Source: Sporomusaceae bacterium UBA1887
Lineage (GTDB): Bacteria; Bacillota; Negativicutes; Sporomusales; DSM-15969
NCBI GenBank assembly: GCA_002337925.1
Contig: DDHB01000059.1
Location: 89,549-96,892, forward strand
Direction of reading: 5' to 3'
DNA: 7,344 bases
The notes beneath the pieces are model-generated. The model was not told the DNA's origin. It ran no database searches and saw nothing but the letters and a program-made list of their open reading frames with translations. Made by a program: the position numbers and the translations under genes. Of the stretch, positions 1 to 6,559 are shown in pieces. Numbering within the stretch: the stretch's first letter is position 1; each line of letters starts with the position of its first letter.

Positions 1-929
1 AGCCAATCAACAATTAGATATGATTGCCCTTGTCCTGCGTCCTCGGCCAGTACCATGTCACTCAGCCAGGTCGGCGCATAAAACGACTTCCAGCGCCCTT
101 TGCATTTTGTAAAGAAGCGCTGGAAGTTATTGATTTCCGATTTCGTTGTCAGGACATATTCAATCTCTTTGTTTTCACTACTGTACAAGCTTTTCAAATC
201 GTACTTTACCACTCCTGTTTCATTGTCCAGTTTGTTGGCATTGCGCGTAAAGTTAGCAGCCAGGTTATCTGTCCAAGATGGTGCCAAGGGAAAGACATCA
301 ATGCCCTGATAAACGGAAGGGAGAGCATCCTGGTAAGGAGTTTTCTCTCCCCAGGGCTCAGCGTTATTTTCATTTAATGCTGCCGGCAAATACGTCAGCG
401 AGTAATCATCTATAAGGTCAAAGTTTAGCTGCATGGTTGTGTGAGAAGCGGTATAGGCTGCGTAATTGTCTTCCGGCTTTAGATACCCGTAAGCAACCGG
501 ATAAATCACCGAATCATTAGGGTGATAAGTCTTTTCCAATATCTCAGTAAGCTTTAATCTACCGTCCCCATTTAAAGCCTTAAGGAAATACCGCTCGCCG
601 CCGTCCTGGTCATTACGCCAAAATTCAATACCACTGCAGCCCCTGAATTGCCACAGATCAACGGTGTTAAGTAAAACATGAGAGTAATTAGCATAAGATG
701 TATCTTTTAACCGGCAGGCGGCATGCCAGAGAGGAATTTCTATTTTTTCATTTTGCTTTGCATAGCTGAGTGCTCTTAAGTTCTGACTTTGAGCAGCGGT
801 CATACCATAATAGTCATAACTGACTGATCGGCGGGGATAAGTCCGGAGCGCCATGCGCTGCTCAGTCTTATCCCAGGCTGTATGAATCTGTGTTTTAAAT
901 TCTAACGTTTCCGTAATAGTATTGGCCAT
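1..929 (-). CDS. Phage tail/virion structural protein, 3' end beyond window
   Basis: Reading the reverse complement from ATG at 929 gives 309 uninterrupted codons to the window edge, so the C-terminus is missing. The start is preceded by GAGGTGGGG and overlaps the previous gene's stop by one base (TAATG), which implies translational coupling. Visible landmarks are DVFPLAPSWTDN (residues 211-222), a conserved-looking DNETG (235-239), and RFFTKCKGRWKSFYAPTW (271-288). The pattern of proline/tryptophan segment, 'D-TG', then 'RFF..-.GR...F..PTW' matches, from memory, a widespread phage tail protein family located near tail-tip genes in siphovirus-like phages and prophages. The exact role is unknown to me; a tail-tip or baseplate-hub component is inferred from position as the last visible gene of the virion operon. 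Confidence is high for a phage structural gene, low for a specific function. Confidence 0.8.
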   Translation of the reverse strand, partial: MANTITETLEFKTQIHTAWDKTEQRMALRTYPRRSVSYDYYGMTAAQSQNLRALSYAKQNEKIEIPLWHAACRLKDTSYANYSHVLLNTVDLWQFRGCSGIEFWRNDQDGGERYFLKALNGDGRLKLTEILEKTYHPNDSVIYPVAYGYLKPEDNYAAYTASHTTMQLNFDLIDDYSLTYLPAALNENNAEPWGEKTPYQDALPSVYQGIDVFPLAPSWTDNLAANFTRNANKLDNETGVVKYDLKSLYSSENKEIEYVLTTKSEINNFQRFFTKCKGRWKSFYAPTWLSDMVLAEDAGQGQSYLIVDW

Positions 930-1831
930 TATCCCCACCTCGGTGATAGATCAAAAATTTTGCGCGAATTTGAAGTGTTACGGACGGTATTAAAATACCA
1001 CTGCCAGATTTGGTACAGCATCCAGGGTTCATAGAGCACTTTATGGCTTGCACTCAGTTTGTTTTGAGCAAAGAGGGCAATCATCAAGTAGCTGAGTTCC
1101 CTGAAAGCAACCCCCTGCCGGATTTGTTCTAATCGCTCGGCAGGCATTGCCTGACCTCCTTGCGCCAGATCCACCGGATAATGGTTGTACATCTGCAATT
1201 GGCCGGCACTAGAAAGTAAAATAGTCCTGACTATTTCACTACCTATAAAATCGAGAATTGGATTATACGTTCCCGTTCCTCCATCGTTCTCCAGATCGCT
1301 AAAAGCAGTTTCATGCCGAGACAAGCGACTAAATGCAATATGCTGGCTACCTTCGATCAAGTAGTCCATATAAGTAAGCTGCCCGGTACCTGCAGCATAC
1401 GACTGTCTTTCCTTTTCCGTCTTTGCTCCAATTAGAAAAATATCACTGTTCGTCACATTCGTGTTCATGACGGTAAACTGGCTACTCTTTAGCACTCCCC
1501 AGGATACACCTAATGCCTTTAGTGTCATAACACCAGGGTACATCGTTACCGTACCGTTATCATCGGTTACGCTAAATATAAGAGTGTCCAAGTTCCAGAC
1601 ATATGTATAACCTGGCATAGCGACTGGATAACGAATTTCTGTTGCACTGCCCCACTCTTTTTGATACGACCGTAGCCTTCCCCACGTTAAAGAACTTCCG
1701 GCCGCCTGTTTGAGTCTGGAAAGCGAAAAGAGTTGCAGCGGATTGACCTTTTTATCACGGCCTTTTAGGGAGGCGCTGCCGTTAGCAATGCCCGTCAGAT
1801 TCATATAGGTTATTCCTGTCCGTTCTACCAC
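929..1831 (-). CDS. Phage virion-associated protein, unrecognised, 300 aa
   Basis: This is the fourth gene of the virion operon. ATG at 1831 follows GGGAGGCGCTA, a good ribosome binding site at normal spacing, so I prefer it to the internal Met at residue 10. There is no signal peptide or convincing membrane helix. The N-terminal third is basic and includes the segment GRDKKVNPLQLFSLSRLKQ (residues 24-42). The middle is rich in Thr, Gly and aromatic residues (for example YPVAMPGYTYVWNLDTLIF, 68-86), as in beta-rich virion proteins. The C-terminal part looks helical and ends in a Trp/Tyr-rich stretch (EPWMLYQIWQWYF, about 268-280). Its stop is shared with the next gene's start (TAATG). I cannot assign a family; the structural role comes from the operon context. 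Confidence 0.7.
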   Translation of the reverse strand: MVERTGITYMNLTGIANGSASLKGRDKKVNPLQLFSLSRLKQAAGSSLTWGRLRSYQKEWGSATEIRYPVAMPGYTYVWNLDTLIFSVTDDNGTVTMYPGVMTLKALGVSWGVLKSSQFTVMNTNVTNSDIFLIGAKTEKERQSYAAGTGQLTYMDYLIEGSQHIAFSRLSRHETAFSDLENDGGTGTYNPILDFIGSEIVRTILLSSAGQLQMYNHYPVDLAQGGQAMPAERLEQIRQGVAFRELSYLMIALFAQNKLSASHKVLYEPWMLYQIWQWYFNTVRNTSNSRKIFDLSPRWG

Positions 1832-1852
1832 ATTAGCGCCTCCCTACTAATC

Positions 1853-2938
1853 TTACTGTTTAATAGATAAGCCGTCATAGCCCATCGTCCCACCCCGGCT
1901 AGTCTGAGGAAAAGCCTGATACAATGTTCCCGATGCGGGGTAATCCACATTATACAGACTACCAGGAGCTACATTACGGGTAGAGATAAAATACATCCCT
2001 GGGACATAGCCGCACTGGCTAAAGTTGGTCAGTCCGTCCGGATCTCGCAGCACATAGACGGCTAATGGTAAATTCACGCTAATGCAGTTTAATGTATTGA
2101 CGTTGCGCCCGGTATCATCGGCACTTTGTGACTGTAGGAACCGGTAATGCGGAATTTTAGGGTACCAAGCGGTACCTACTACACCACTGCCGAAGACCGG
2201 TAACCCCAGACGTTTGCCAGTGTAACCTGCATCAGCTGTTGCTGTGGCCGGACCGGCACTTGCCCATAACACCTCCGGTGTCCGAAGTGGCGCTGCGTCG
2301 ATATTTGCCCTGAGAAAAGTATTGGCCTTCAGGTTGACTGCAAATAAAGGACTGCTGGTAGCTTCCACTGCCGCCCTAGTCATCGAGGTGGTAAACATAT
2401 TAGCACTGTTACGGCTGGCACTGAATAACGTGCCGCCTGTCCAGGAACCGATTTTATACACTTCACCAACTGCCATATGCTGAAACAAGCCCGGAAACAG
2501 TTCCACAGAGATCAGCAGCATTTCAGCCGGCTCAGAGACATGATTGAAATATACGTTGCAGGAAGTTGTCGCGTGTAGAGGAATCCCGCTACCGATTACC
2601 TCTTTACTCGTTGTTTGGGTGGCTCCAATTTGATCATACCACAGGCCACTAGCCGGAGCTTCTTTATACTCGGTAGAACATGTCAATCCTAATCCATACT
2701 TATAGCCAGTTGTGGTATGGGTAGGAAAAATATTTTTGCCGTTAGCTGCGCGAAAGTGAGCATAGGTACTACCGTTAGGGCTATTTATGACTAAGCGCTT
2801 GCCATCCGTCAAGGCCGTACCATCAATAGGCAGATCATCGCCCTCATAGAGTACCGTCCAGCCACTATCAGTTGCAAATGCACTAATAGCAAGGATCAAC
2901 TCATTGGGACTTGCTATGGTAACTTTTGAATAAGCCAT
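1853..2938 (-). CDS. Phage virion structural protein, 361 aa
   Basis: This is the third gene of the virion operon. I start it at ATG 2938 (MAYSKV), which has GGAGG nine bases upstream and lies 4 nt after the preceding stop. An in-frame Met 18 codons earlier lies inside the preceding gene, lacks a good ribosome binding site, and adds residues unlike the sister proteins' N-termini. The N-terminus (PNELILAISAFATDSGWTVL, 11-30) parallels those of the two upstream genes: a short helix of about 15 residues followed by a W-x-L strand. A central PGLFQHMAVGEVYKIGSWTGG (149-169) and a C-terminal region ending in GYDGLSIKQ look like a family of virion proteins I remember from siphovirus tail clusters. 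Likely tail-tip or adsorption-apparatus component; the specific role is inferred only from context. Confidence 0.78.
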   Translation of the reverse strand: MAYSKVTIASPNELILAISAFATDSGWTVLYEGDDLPIDGTALTDGKRLVINSPNGSTYAHFRAANGKNIFPTHTTTGYKYGLGLTCSTEYKEAPASGLWYDQIGATQTTSKEVIGSGIPLHATTSCNVYFNHVSEPAEMLLISVELFPGLFQHMAVGEVYKIGSWTGGTLFSASRNSANMFTTSMTRAAVEATSSPLFAVNLKANTFLRANIDAAPLRTPEVLWASAGPATATADAGYTGKRLGLPVFGSGVVGTAWYPKIPHYRFLQSQSADDTGRNVNTLNCISVNLPLAVYVLRDPDGLTNFSQCGYVPGMYFISTRNVAPGSLYNVDYPASGTLYQAFPQTSRGGTMGYDGLSIKQ

Positions 2939-2942
2939 TTTA

Positions 2943-4352
2943 TTAATCCTCCAATCTGATAAGCATACGAAACTGCTCGCCATAGGGAACAATTTCTTTC
3001 CACATGGCTAACAGCGTGGTTTGATCGGTTACCCCGCTGGGAACATACCATACCCTATCTTCCCAGCAATTCGGGATGAGGAGGCAGCGCTTTTCATTTA
3101 TGGTAATTTCACCATACGGCCCATTTAGTCCCGGCCAGGCCATATGCCAAAGTGTTCCCAGCATATTTGTAATTCCTGACCCGGGTGAGTTCTGAATGAG
3201 ATCAAAAGCTTCCAATGTGATCACATCTTCACCGTTTGTGTTTGCAGCCACATTCAGCAGATCTGTATTGGTCGGCTTTAATATAAATTCGCTACTTTCA
3301 TCCCGAACAGGGCGCTCAATAGTAAACCAGTAGGTCGTATAACCGCTGCTGGATGTTGAGCTATTTGTTTTATATTCCTGTTTCCAGTTATGGAAAAACT
3401 GCCACTTTCCATCAGGCAGGCACAGGCCGAGATTTGATACGCCCTGTGGTTTTCCGGCAGAGTTTCTGCAAGGGGTGCAAGGCATGCTTCTGGACATGTC
3501 CCAATTTGAATAAGAATAATCAATTTTGGCGCCATTGATTATTTGCTTATCCAGTACAGCTGCCACGCTTTTTAGACCGGTACAAGAACCTGCAACCACC
3601 GCCGGAAAAGCGTATTGCATTTTTGCATGGAAAGGTACGAGCATACCGGCATGGCCCATATCCCATTGGCCACTATTATTGGTCACAACGGTTATGCGGC
3701 TAGCGTCTTTCGTCAGCCAATAAGTAAAATAGCCGTCTGCCGGCTGTCCATTTGGCATCCCAATGCCCGGATAGCCTACCCCTGGATAAAGAGGTGGAGA
3801 CATCCTAATTGGAGTACTGCCATTTCGGGTATATTCAAGTGGATAAAGCCCCATTTCGTCAAAAGAAATGGCTCCAGGCTGTTCATGCCAGTCCAAGTCG
3901 GCAGCATACTGCTTAAAAACACCAAAGACCAATGCTGATCCGTTTGCATTTACAATATCAGGAGCAGAAAAGGAATACTGTATTTTATCGCTGGCAGGAT
4001 TAGTCTTATCCTGCAATACCTGAAAAGAAGTTGCACCATTGGTATGAATAAAGGATGCGTCCCCTAGGTTTAAGCCTGACTTGGGCCAAATCAAATACTT
4101 GCCGATATTAGCCGAGCTAAATAACCAGTCCCTATACGTGGTCCCTTTTACAAAGCTCTGCGGCAGTATGCCAATATAGCAGGAGTTAATTCCATTTACG
4201 CCTTTTGCCTTAAATATCGTTCCTCTTGGCCAGGGCTCATTGCGCATCAATTCCCAGGTATCCTCTCCGTGGATTGTCTCATCGGTTGCCCAGGTTACGA
4301 TTTGCGTCAGTAAATCACTCAGGTTGGCAGCCGTTCCTTTTATATAGGGCAT
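2943..4352 (-). CDS. Phage virion/tail-tip structural protein, 469 aa
   Basis: This is the second gene of the virion operon. ATG at 4352 follows AGGAGGTAGCTACG, and the AGGAGG overlaps the upstream gene's TAG stop. It is a longer relative of the upstream 300-aa protein. Shared landmarks are the N-terminal GTAANLSDLLTQIVTWATD (6-24), LDWHEQPGAI (153-162), YFTYWLTKDASRITVVT (208-224), HAGMLVPFHAKMQYAFPAVV (234-253) and LPDGKW (312-317). Between the N-terminal helix and the shared core it carries roughly 60-80 extra residues, and there is another expansion after residue 320, which makes it the larger of the pair. A CxxC (292-295) is present but lacks a partner pair nearby. Virion location and tail-tip role are inferred from family resemblance and operon position; receptor contact by the added segments is speculation. 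Confidence 0.8.
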   Translation of the reverse strand: MPYIKGTAANLSDLLTQIVTWATDETIHGEDTWELMRNEPWPRGTIFKAKGVNGINSCYIGILPQSFVKGTTYRDWLFSSANIGKYLIWPKSGLNLGDASFIHTNGATSFQVLQDKTNPASDKIQYSFSAPDIVNANGSALVFGVFKQYAADLDWHEQPGAISFDEMGLYPLEYTRNGSTPIRMSPPLYPGVGYPGIGMPNGQPADGYFTYWLTKDASRITVVTNNSGQWDMGHAGMLVPFHAKMQYAFPAVVAGSCTGLKSVAAVLDKQIINGAKIDYSYSNWDMSRSMPCTPCRNSAGKPQGVSNLGLCLPDGKWQFFHNWKQEYKTNSSTSSSGYTTYWFTIERPVRDESSEFILKPTNTDLLNVAANTNGEDVITLEAFDLIQNSPGSGITNMLGTLWHMAWPGLNGPYGEITINEKRCLLIPNCWEDRVWYVPSGVTDQTTLLAMWKEIVPYGEQFRMLIRLED

Positions 4353-4364
4353 CGTAGCTACCTC

Positions 4365-5267
4365 CTAAAACCATTGCATGGCAAAATACGAATCATTGTC
4401 ACGTCTATGTATGTTGTTGAATACCTTATAGGCTTTATCTTCGTATATGATACTGTCTTTCGCAGCAATGTCTTCCCGGTTGCCGATCCAATGAATACCG
4501 TCAAACTCACCAATTAGGCCTACCGGATCATTTTCATAAAGCAAGAAAGGATACATGATGACATTCTCTAACGTAAGCACATCATCAAAAACCGTCAGCG
4601 TATTGACTGGAGACACGTTAGTCGGCCATACACAAAGATTACCCAGCGTTTCATTCTTTCCTTGCCGCCAGGAGCCGTCCGGGCGTCGAATACGCAAAGA
4701 TGTAAATGCACCAGCTCCAGGGCAAATAAACGCGCTGTGATCGGTACCGGTACTTGTCCAAATTACTCCTTCTGTTGCACTACCGCCGATAACGAGCGGA
4801 TACGGGTATTGGTTTTCTATTGCTATCGGCTTCATCAAGCCAAGATAGGCTGCCTCGTACTGTGTCGAAAGTTCCACAACTAGAATTACTCGGCTGGAAC
4901 TAGCACTCACCCAGTACGTCATAAAGGTATCTTTTACAAGGGGAATTGTCGGCAAGGAACTCTGACTAATTCCGCCAGGCTGCTCCCGCCAAGTAAGGCC
5001 CGGATCAAAACCAGCATAGCCGTTGAGAATAATGTCAATTTGGCCGGTAGAAAGTTCGTTTAACTTGAAGCCAATGTATATCTCATCCTCACCATCACCT
5101 ACGCCTTTTAAAATGGCCTCCTTGACGGCAGCAATCTCACCAGAGCTGGCTGGACTCACCAGCGTCCAAGCCATTCCGGTGCCGAAGTTGGCAGGCTCGG
5201 TTAAAAAAGAAATAACGCCCTCCAATAGTTCGAGGACGCTGTTAGCAGTTCCGTTATAGATAGCCAA
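4365..5267 (-). CDS. Phage virion/tail-tip structural protein, 300 aa, TTG start
   Basis: This is the first gene of the visible virion operon. The start is TTG at 5267, chosen because AGGAGGTGATCC, an extended match to the 16S rRNA 3' end, lies upstream with nine bases between GGAGG and the TTG, and because the resulting N-terminus (MAIYNGTANSVLELLEGVIS) aligns with the next gene's. Landmarks are TWREQPGGI (92-100), MTYWVSASSSRVILVV (116-131), AYLGLMKPIAIENQYPYPLV (140-159), RPDGSW (195-200), GEFDGIHWI (253-261) and a C-terminal NNIHRRDNDSYFAMQW (284-299). From memory, this combination occurs in a broad family of virion structural proteins in siphovirus-like phages of Gram-negative bacteria. 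The upstream neighbour is divergent, so the operon either starts here or receives readthrough from the minus-strand genes further right. Confidence is high for phage virion protein, low for precise function. Confidence 0.83.
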   Translation of the reverse strand: MAIYNGTANSVLELLEGVISFLTEPANFGTGMAWTLVSPASSGEIAAVKEAILKGVGDGEDEIYIGFKLNELSTGQIDIILNGYAGFDPGLTWREQPGGISQSSLPTIPLVKDTFMTYWVSASSSRVILVVELSTQYEAAYLGLMKPIAIENQYPYPLVIGGSATEGVIWTSTGTDHSAFICPGAGAFTSLRIRRPDGSWRQGKNETLGNLCVWPTNVSPVNTLTVFDDVLTLENVIMYPFLLYENDPVGLIGEFDGIHWIGNREDIAAKDSIIYEDKAYKVFNNIHRRDNDSYFAMQWF

Positions 5268-5270
5268 TAG

Positions 5271-5285
5271 GGATCACCTCCTGAG
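5271..5285 (-). promoter_or_regulatory. Extended ribosome binding site deciding a TTG start
   Basis: On the minus strand the sequence reads CTCAGGAGGTGATCC. AGGAGGTGATCC is almost the full complement of the conserved 3' tail of 16S rRNA. It sits nine bases upstream of TTG at 5267 and is the reason for accepting that rare start codon. The unusually long match may compensate for the weak initiator. Confidence 0.8.
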
Positions 5286-5322
5286 TTTTTAAGTAAAGGA
5301 AAATGTTGGTTATTGTCGAAAA

Positions 5323-5342
5323 TCACCTCTGAAGGGAGGTGA
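5323..5342 (+). promoter_or_regulatory. Hairpin over the ribosome binding site of the 176-aa gene
   Basis: TCACCTC (5323-5329) and GAGGTGA (5336-5342) are perfect inverted repeats with a six-base loop (TGAAGG). The right arm contains the ribosome binding site of the gene starting at 5348. In RNA the 7-bp stem would hide most of that site, so translation may depend on melting or on a binding factor. The stem is short, and part of the match is expected because any upstream CACCTC would pair with a Shine-Dalgarno sequence. Confidence 0.45.
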
Positions 5343-5347
5343 AATAT

Positions 5348-5878
5348 ATGAGTATAAAACTTTTAAAAGAATTGGAAGATCTTAAACAAGTAAAAAACCA
5401 ACTATCTTCTCAAATGAATAAACATATTGATATTCGGATAAATCAGTTCGCTGTAAATGCGTTTACTGATTTTGAGAGATTTTTTAAAGAAAAGGGATTT
5501 AAAATACAATTTGACGAAAAAAGAATTGCAGCCTCTTATGGAAGTTTAATAGCTAATCTTTCATATGATCCATCAGTCCAGTATTTTGGAATTTATTTAA
5601 AATTTGATTTATATCTCCAATTCTTAGACAGAACTACGCACACTATTGCCTTAAACCCCACAACAATAGATATGGTTTCAATTTCATATGAATATGAGAA
5701 TCAAATTCAAAAAGAAATTGCACAAACTAGGGATCAAATTGAAAAGCTAACTTCAAAAATAAATAATTTTTCTGAAGAAGAGTGGGCGTTTTTCCTACAA
5801 GATAATAACTCGAAAAGCCCTCATTCTGGAGAAATATTCAAATCATTCTATGACCTATTAGACTCATTAATTAAGTAA
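5348..5878 (+). CDS. Unrecognised AT-rich accessory protein, 176 aa
   Basis: The start is ATG 5348 (MSIKLLKELEDL), preceded by GGGAGGTG. A GTG three codons earlier lies inside that ribosome binding site and is rejected. The product is soluble, with no signal peptide or membrane helix. A basic, helical N-terminus of coiled-coil character (residues 1-27) is followed by a region of probable helix then strands (33-110, with IQFDEKRIAASYGSL and YFGIYLKFDLYLQFL). A second charged coiled-coil-like helix (113-142) and a short acidic/aromatic tail follow. Base composition is about 30% GC by eye, against nearly 50% in the adjacent virion genes, and the codon choice is AT-rich, so it was probably acquired separately. 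It is divergent from the virion operon and convergent with the 142-aa gene. A lysogenic-conversion or phage-interference role would fit the position but nothing in the sequence shows it. Confidence 0.7.
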   Translation: MSIKLLKELEDLKQVKNQLSSQMNKHIDIRINQFAVNAFTDFERFFKEKGFKIQFDEKRIAASYGSLIANLSYDPSVQYFGIYLKFDLYLQFLDRTTHTIALNPTTIDMVSISYEYENQIQKEIAQTRDQIEKLTSKINNFSEEEWAFFLQDNNSKSPHSGEIFKSFYDLLDSLIK

Positions 5879-6299
5879 CGATTGTGATAATCATGTGTTT
5901 TGTTATATCACTCTCTATTTTTTCTAACAAATTGCCCAAGTCAACACTATTTAATTTTTCTATTTTATAAAATGGATCACTAAATTTTATTATCGATAGT
6001 GGAATTCGAATATAATTTCGCCGCTCCTCAAGCTCCGCCTTGAGGGCGGTATTTTCTTTTCCCAAAGCTACAACATGCTGTTCTAAGTCAAACTTTGATG
6101 TATCACTAGAGATCAAACTGGCTCTAGTCATACCTACTTGCCGAAGGATTTTCCTAATTGCATCGCCGTTCTTTTTAAAATGTGCAGCAACAATAACATC
6201 CAGTTTTTCATTGATCAATTTCAGCTGTTGAACAATTTCTTTGGTATCACCTACCTGAATAGGGATGCTTGTGAGTTGTTGAATGCTTCCTGTTTGCAT
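5871..6299 (-). CDS. Unrecognised helical coiled-coil protein, 142 aa
   Basis: ATG at 6299 follows GAGGAGG with about 11 bases of spacing, a little long but acceptable. The protein is soluble and mostly helical. An N-terminal strand-like segment is followed by helix KEIVQQLKLINEKLDVIVAA (20-39), a basic stretch FKKNGDAIRKILRQVGMTRA (41-60) that could form a small helix-turn-helix-like unit, and a heptad-patterned coiled coil DLEQHVVALGKENTALKAEL (71-90). The C-terminal domain includes KFSDPFYKIEKLN (105-117). The basic segment plus leucine-rich coiled coil is compatible with a dimeric DNA-binding or scaffolding protein, but I recognise no family. Its stop (TAA) overlaps the convergent 176-aa gene's stop by 8 bp. 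A minus-strand terminator sits about 30 bases upstream of its start, so expression may depend on readthrough. Confidence 0.65.
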   Translation of the reverse strand: MQTGSIQQLTSIPIQVGDTKEIVQQLKLINEKLDVIVAAHFKKNGDAIRKILRQVGMTRASLISSDTSKFDLEQHVVALGKENTALKAELEERRNYIRIPLSIIKFSDPFYKIEKLNSVDLGNLLEKIESDITKHMIITIVT

Positions 6300-6327
6300 A
6301 AGGCTAACAACCTCCTCTCCATTTTGG

Positions 6328-6359
6328 GCATAAGAAAACCGCCCTCGCAGGCGGCTGTT
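6328..6359 (-). terminator. Intrinsic terminator, minus strand (copy 1 of a repeat)
   Basis: On the minus strand AGCCGCC pairs with GGCGGTT across a six-base loop (TGCGAG) and is followed by TTTTCTTAT. The G-T pair in the stem is a tolerated wobble only in minus-strand RNA (A-C on the plus strand), which supports the direction. It would end a transcript coming from the promoter at 6628-6655, just before the 142-aa gene. A 30-bp copy with two mismatches is at 7258-7287. Confidence 0.75.
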
Positions 6360-6382
6360 CTAAACTAATTTTCTAAAGTGCT

Positions 6383-6402
6383 ATAGGATGACTTTCTCCT
6401 AT
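6383..6402 (+). promoter_or_regulatory. Operator-like dyad spanning the -35 region of the small-ORF promoter
   Basis: ATAGGA (6383-6388) and TCCTAT (6397-6402) form an inverted repeat with an eight-base centre, bracketing the proposed -35 hexamer at 6388-6393. A dyad in this position is typical of repressor sites, but 6-bp arms also arise by chance. Confidence 0.35.
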
Positions 6403-6416
6403 GCCGATTATATAAT
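6388..6416 (+). promoter_or_regulatory. Sigma-A-like promoter of the 29-aa ORF
   Basis: There is a perfect -10 TATAAT at 6411-6416, with ATGACT (four of six matches to TTGACA) at 6388-6393 and a 17-base spacer. Transcription would start near 6423, exactly at the base of the 5' stem-loop. Confidence 0.65.
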
Positions 6417-6422
6417 GTAAAA

Positions 6423-6445
6423 GGGACGGGTTCACGGCCCGTCCC
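6423..6445 (+). promoter_or_regulatory. GC-rich 5' stem-loop of the small-ORF mRNA
   Basis: GGGACGGG pairs perfectly with CCCGTCCC across a seven-base loop (TTCACGG), in an otherwise AT-rich region. It begins about seven bases after the -10 box, so the mRNA would start with this hairpin. Such 5' stems protect mRNAs from decay or control translation in several small-toxin messages. It lacks a following T-run, so I do not call it a terminator. Confidence 0.65.
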
Positions 6446-6469
6446 AAAACTGAATAAGGAGGTGAACTT

Positions 6470-6559
6470 ATGCGCTTTACGACGAAGTGGTTCACAATCA
6501 CCGTCTCAAGCGGCTTCCTCTGGATGATTTATCAGATCATCCGAGAACTGTGGAAGTAG
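6470..6559 (+). CDS. 29-aa tryptophan-rich membrane peptide, candidate type I toxin
   Basis: ATG at 6470 follows AAGGAGGTG with seven bases between GGAGG and the ATG, one of the best ribosome binding sites in the window. The ORF ends at TAG 6557-6559. The peptide starts MRFTTKW, continues with an uncharged, hydrophobic stretch (residues 7-24, including SSGFLWMIYQII) long enough to span a membrane, and ends in the charged tail RELWK. It has three Trp in 29 residues. Length and layout (short basic N-terminus, one transmembrane segment, polar tail) are those of type I toxins such as the Fst, TxpA and BsrG groups, but I see no sequence identity with them. It has its own promoter, 5' stem-loop, a segment able to mask its ribosome binding site, and a terminator, and it lies under a predicted antisense RNA. 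Alternatives are a small phage membrane peptide or a leader peptide. That it is translated is fairly likely; that it is toxic is inference. Confidence 0.6.
   Translation: MRFTTKWFTITVSSGFLWMIYQIIRELWK

Noticed and set aside
24..377. Plus-strand open frames of about 117 and 69 codons at the left edge
   Set aside because: They lie opposite the 309-codon minus-strand frame, which has a ribosome binding site, operon coupling and recognisable phage motifs; the plus-strand frames have none of these.
2939..2992. 18-residue N-terminal extension of the 361-aa virion protein
   Set aside because: The upstream Met lies within the preceding gene without a good ribosome binding site, while ATG 2938 has GGAGG nine bases upstream and an N-terminus resembling the sister proteins.
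3465..3490. CxxC motif in the 469-aa virion protein as a metal site
   Set aside because: Only one CxxC pair is present, with no nearby partner cysteines or histidines in a recognised zinc-binding pattern.
2244..5259. Plus-strand and alternative-frame open frames of 61-107 codons across the virion genes
   Set aside because: All are inside well-supported minus-strand genes, lack ribosome binding sites, and give low-complexity or unconvincing proteins.
6252..6332. 26-codon minus-strand frame beginning MPKMERR just after terminator copy 1
   Set aside because: No ribosome binding site precedes it, and the GAGGAGG inside it is the ribosome binding site of the 142-aa gene in another frame.
6423..6445. 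GGGACGGG/CCCGTCCC stem-loop as a terminator
   Set aside because: There is no T-run on the plus side, it begins at the predicted transcription start, and a proper ribosome binding site follows, so a 5' UTR structure is more likely.
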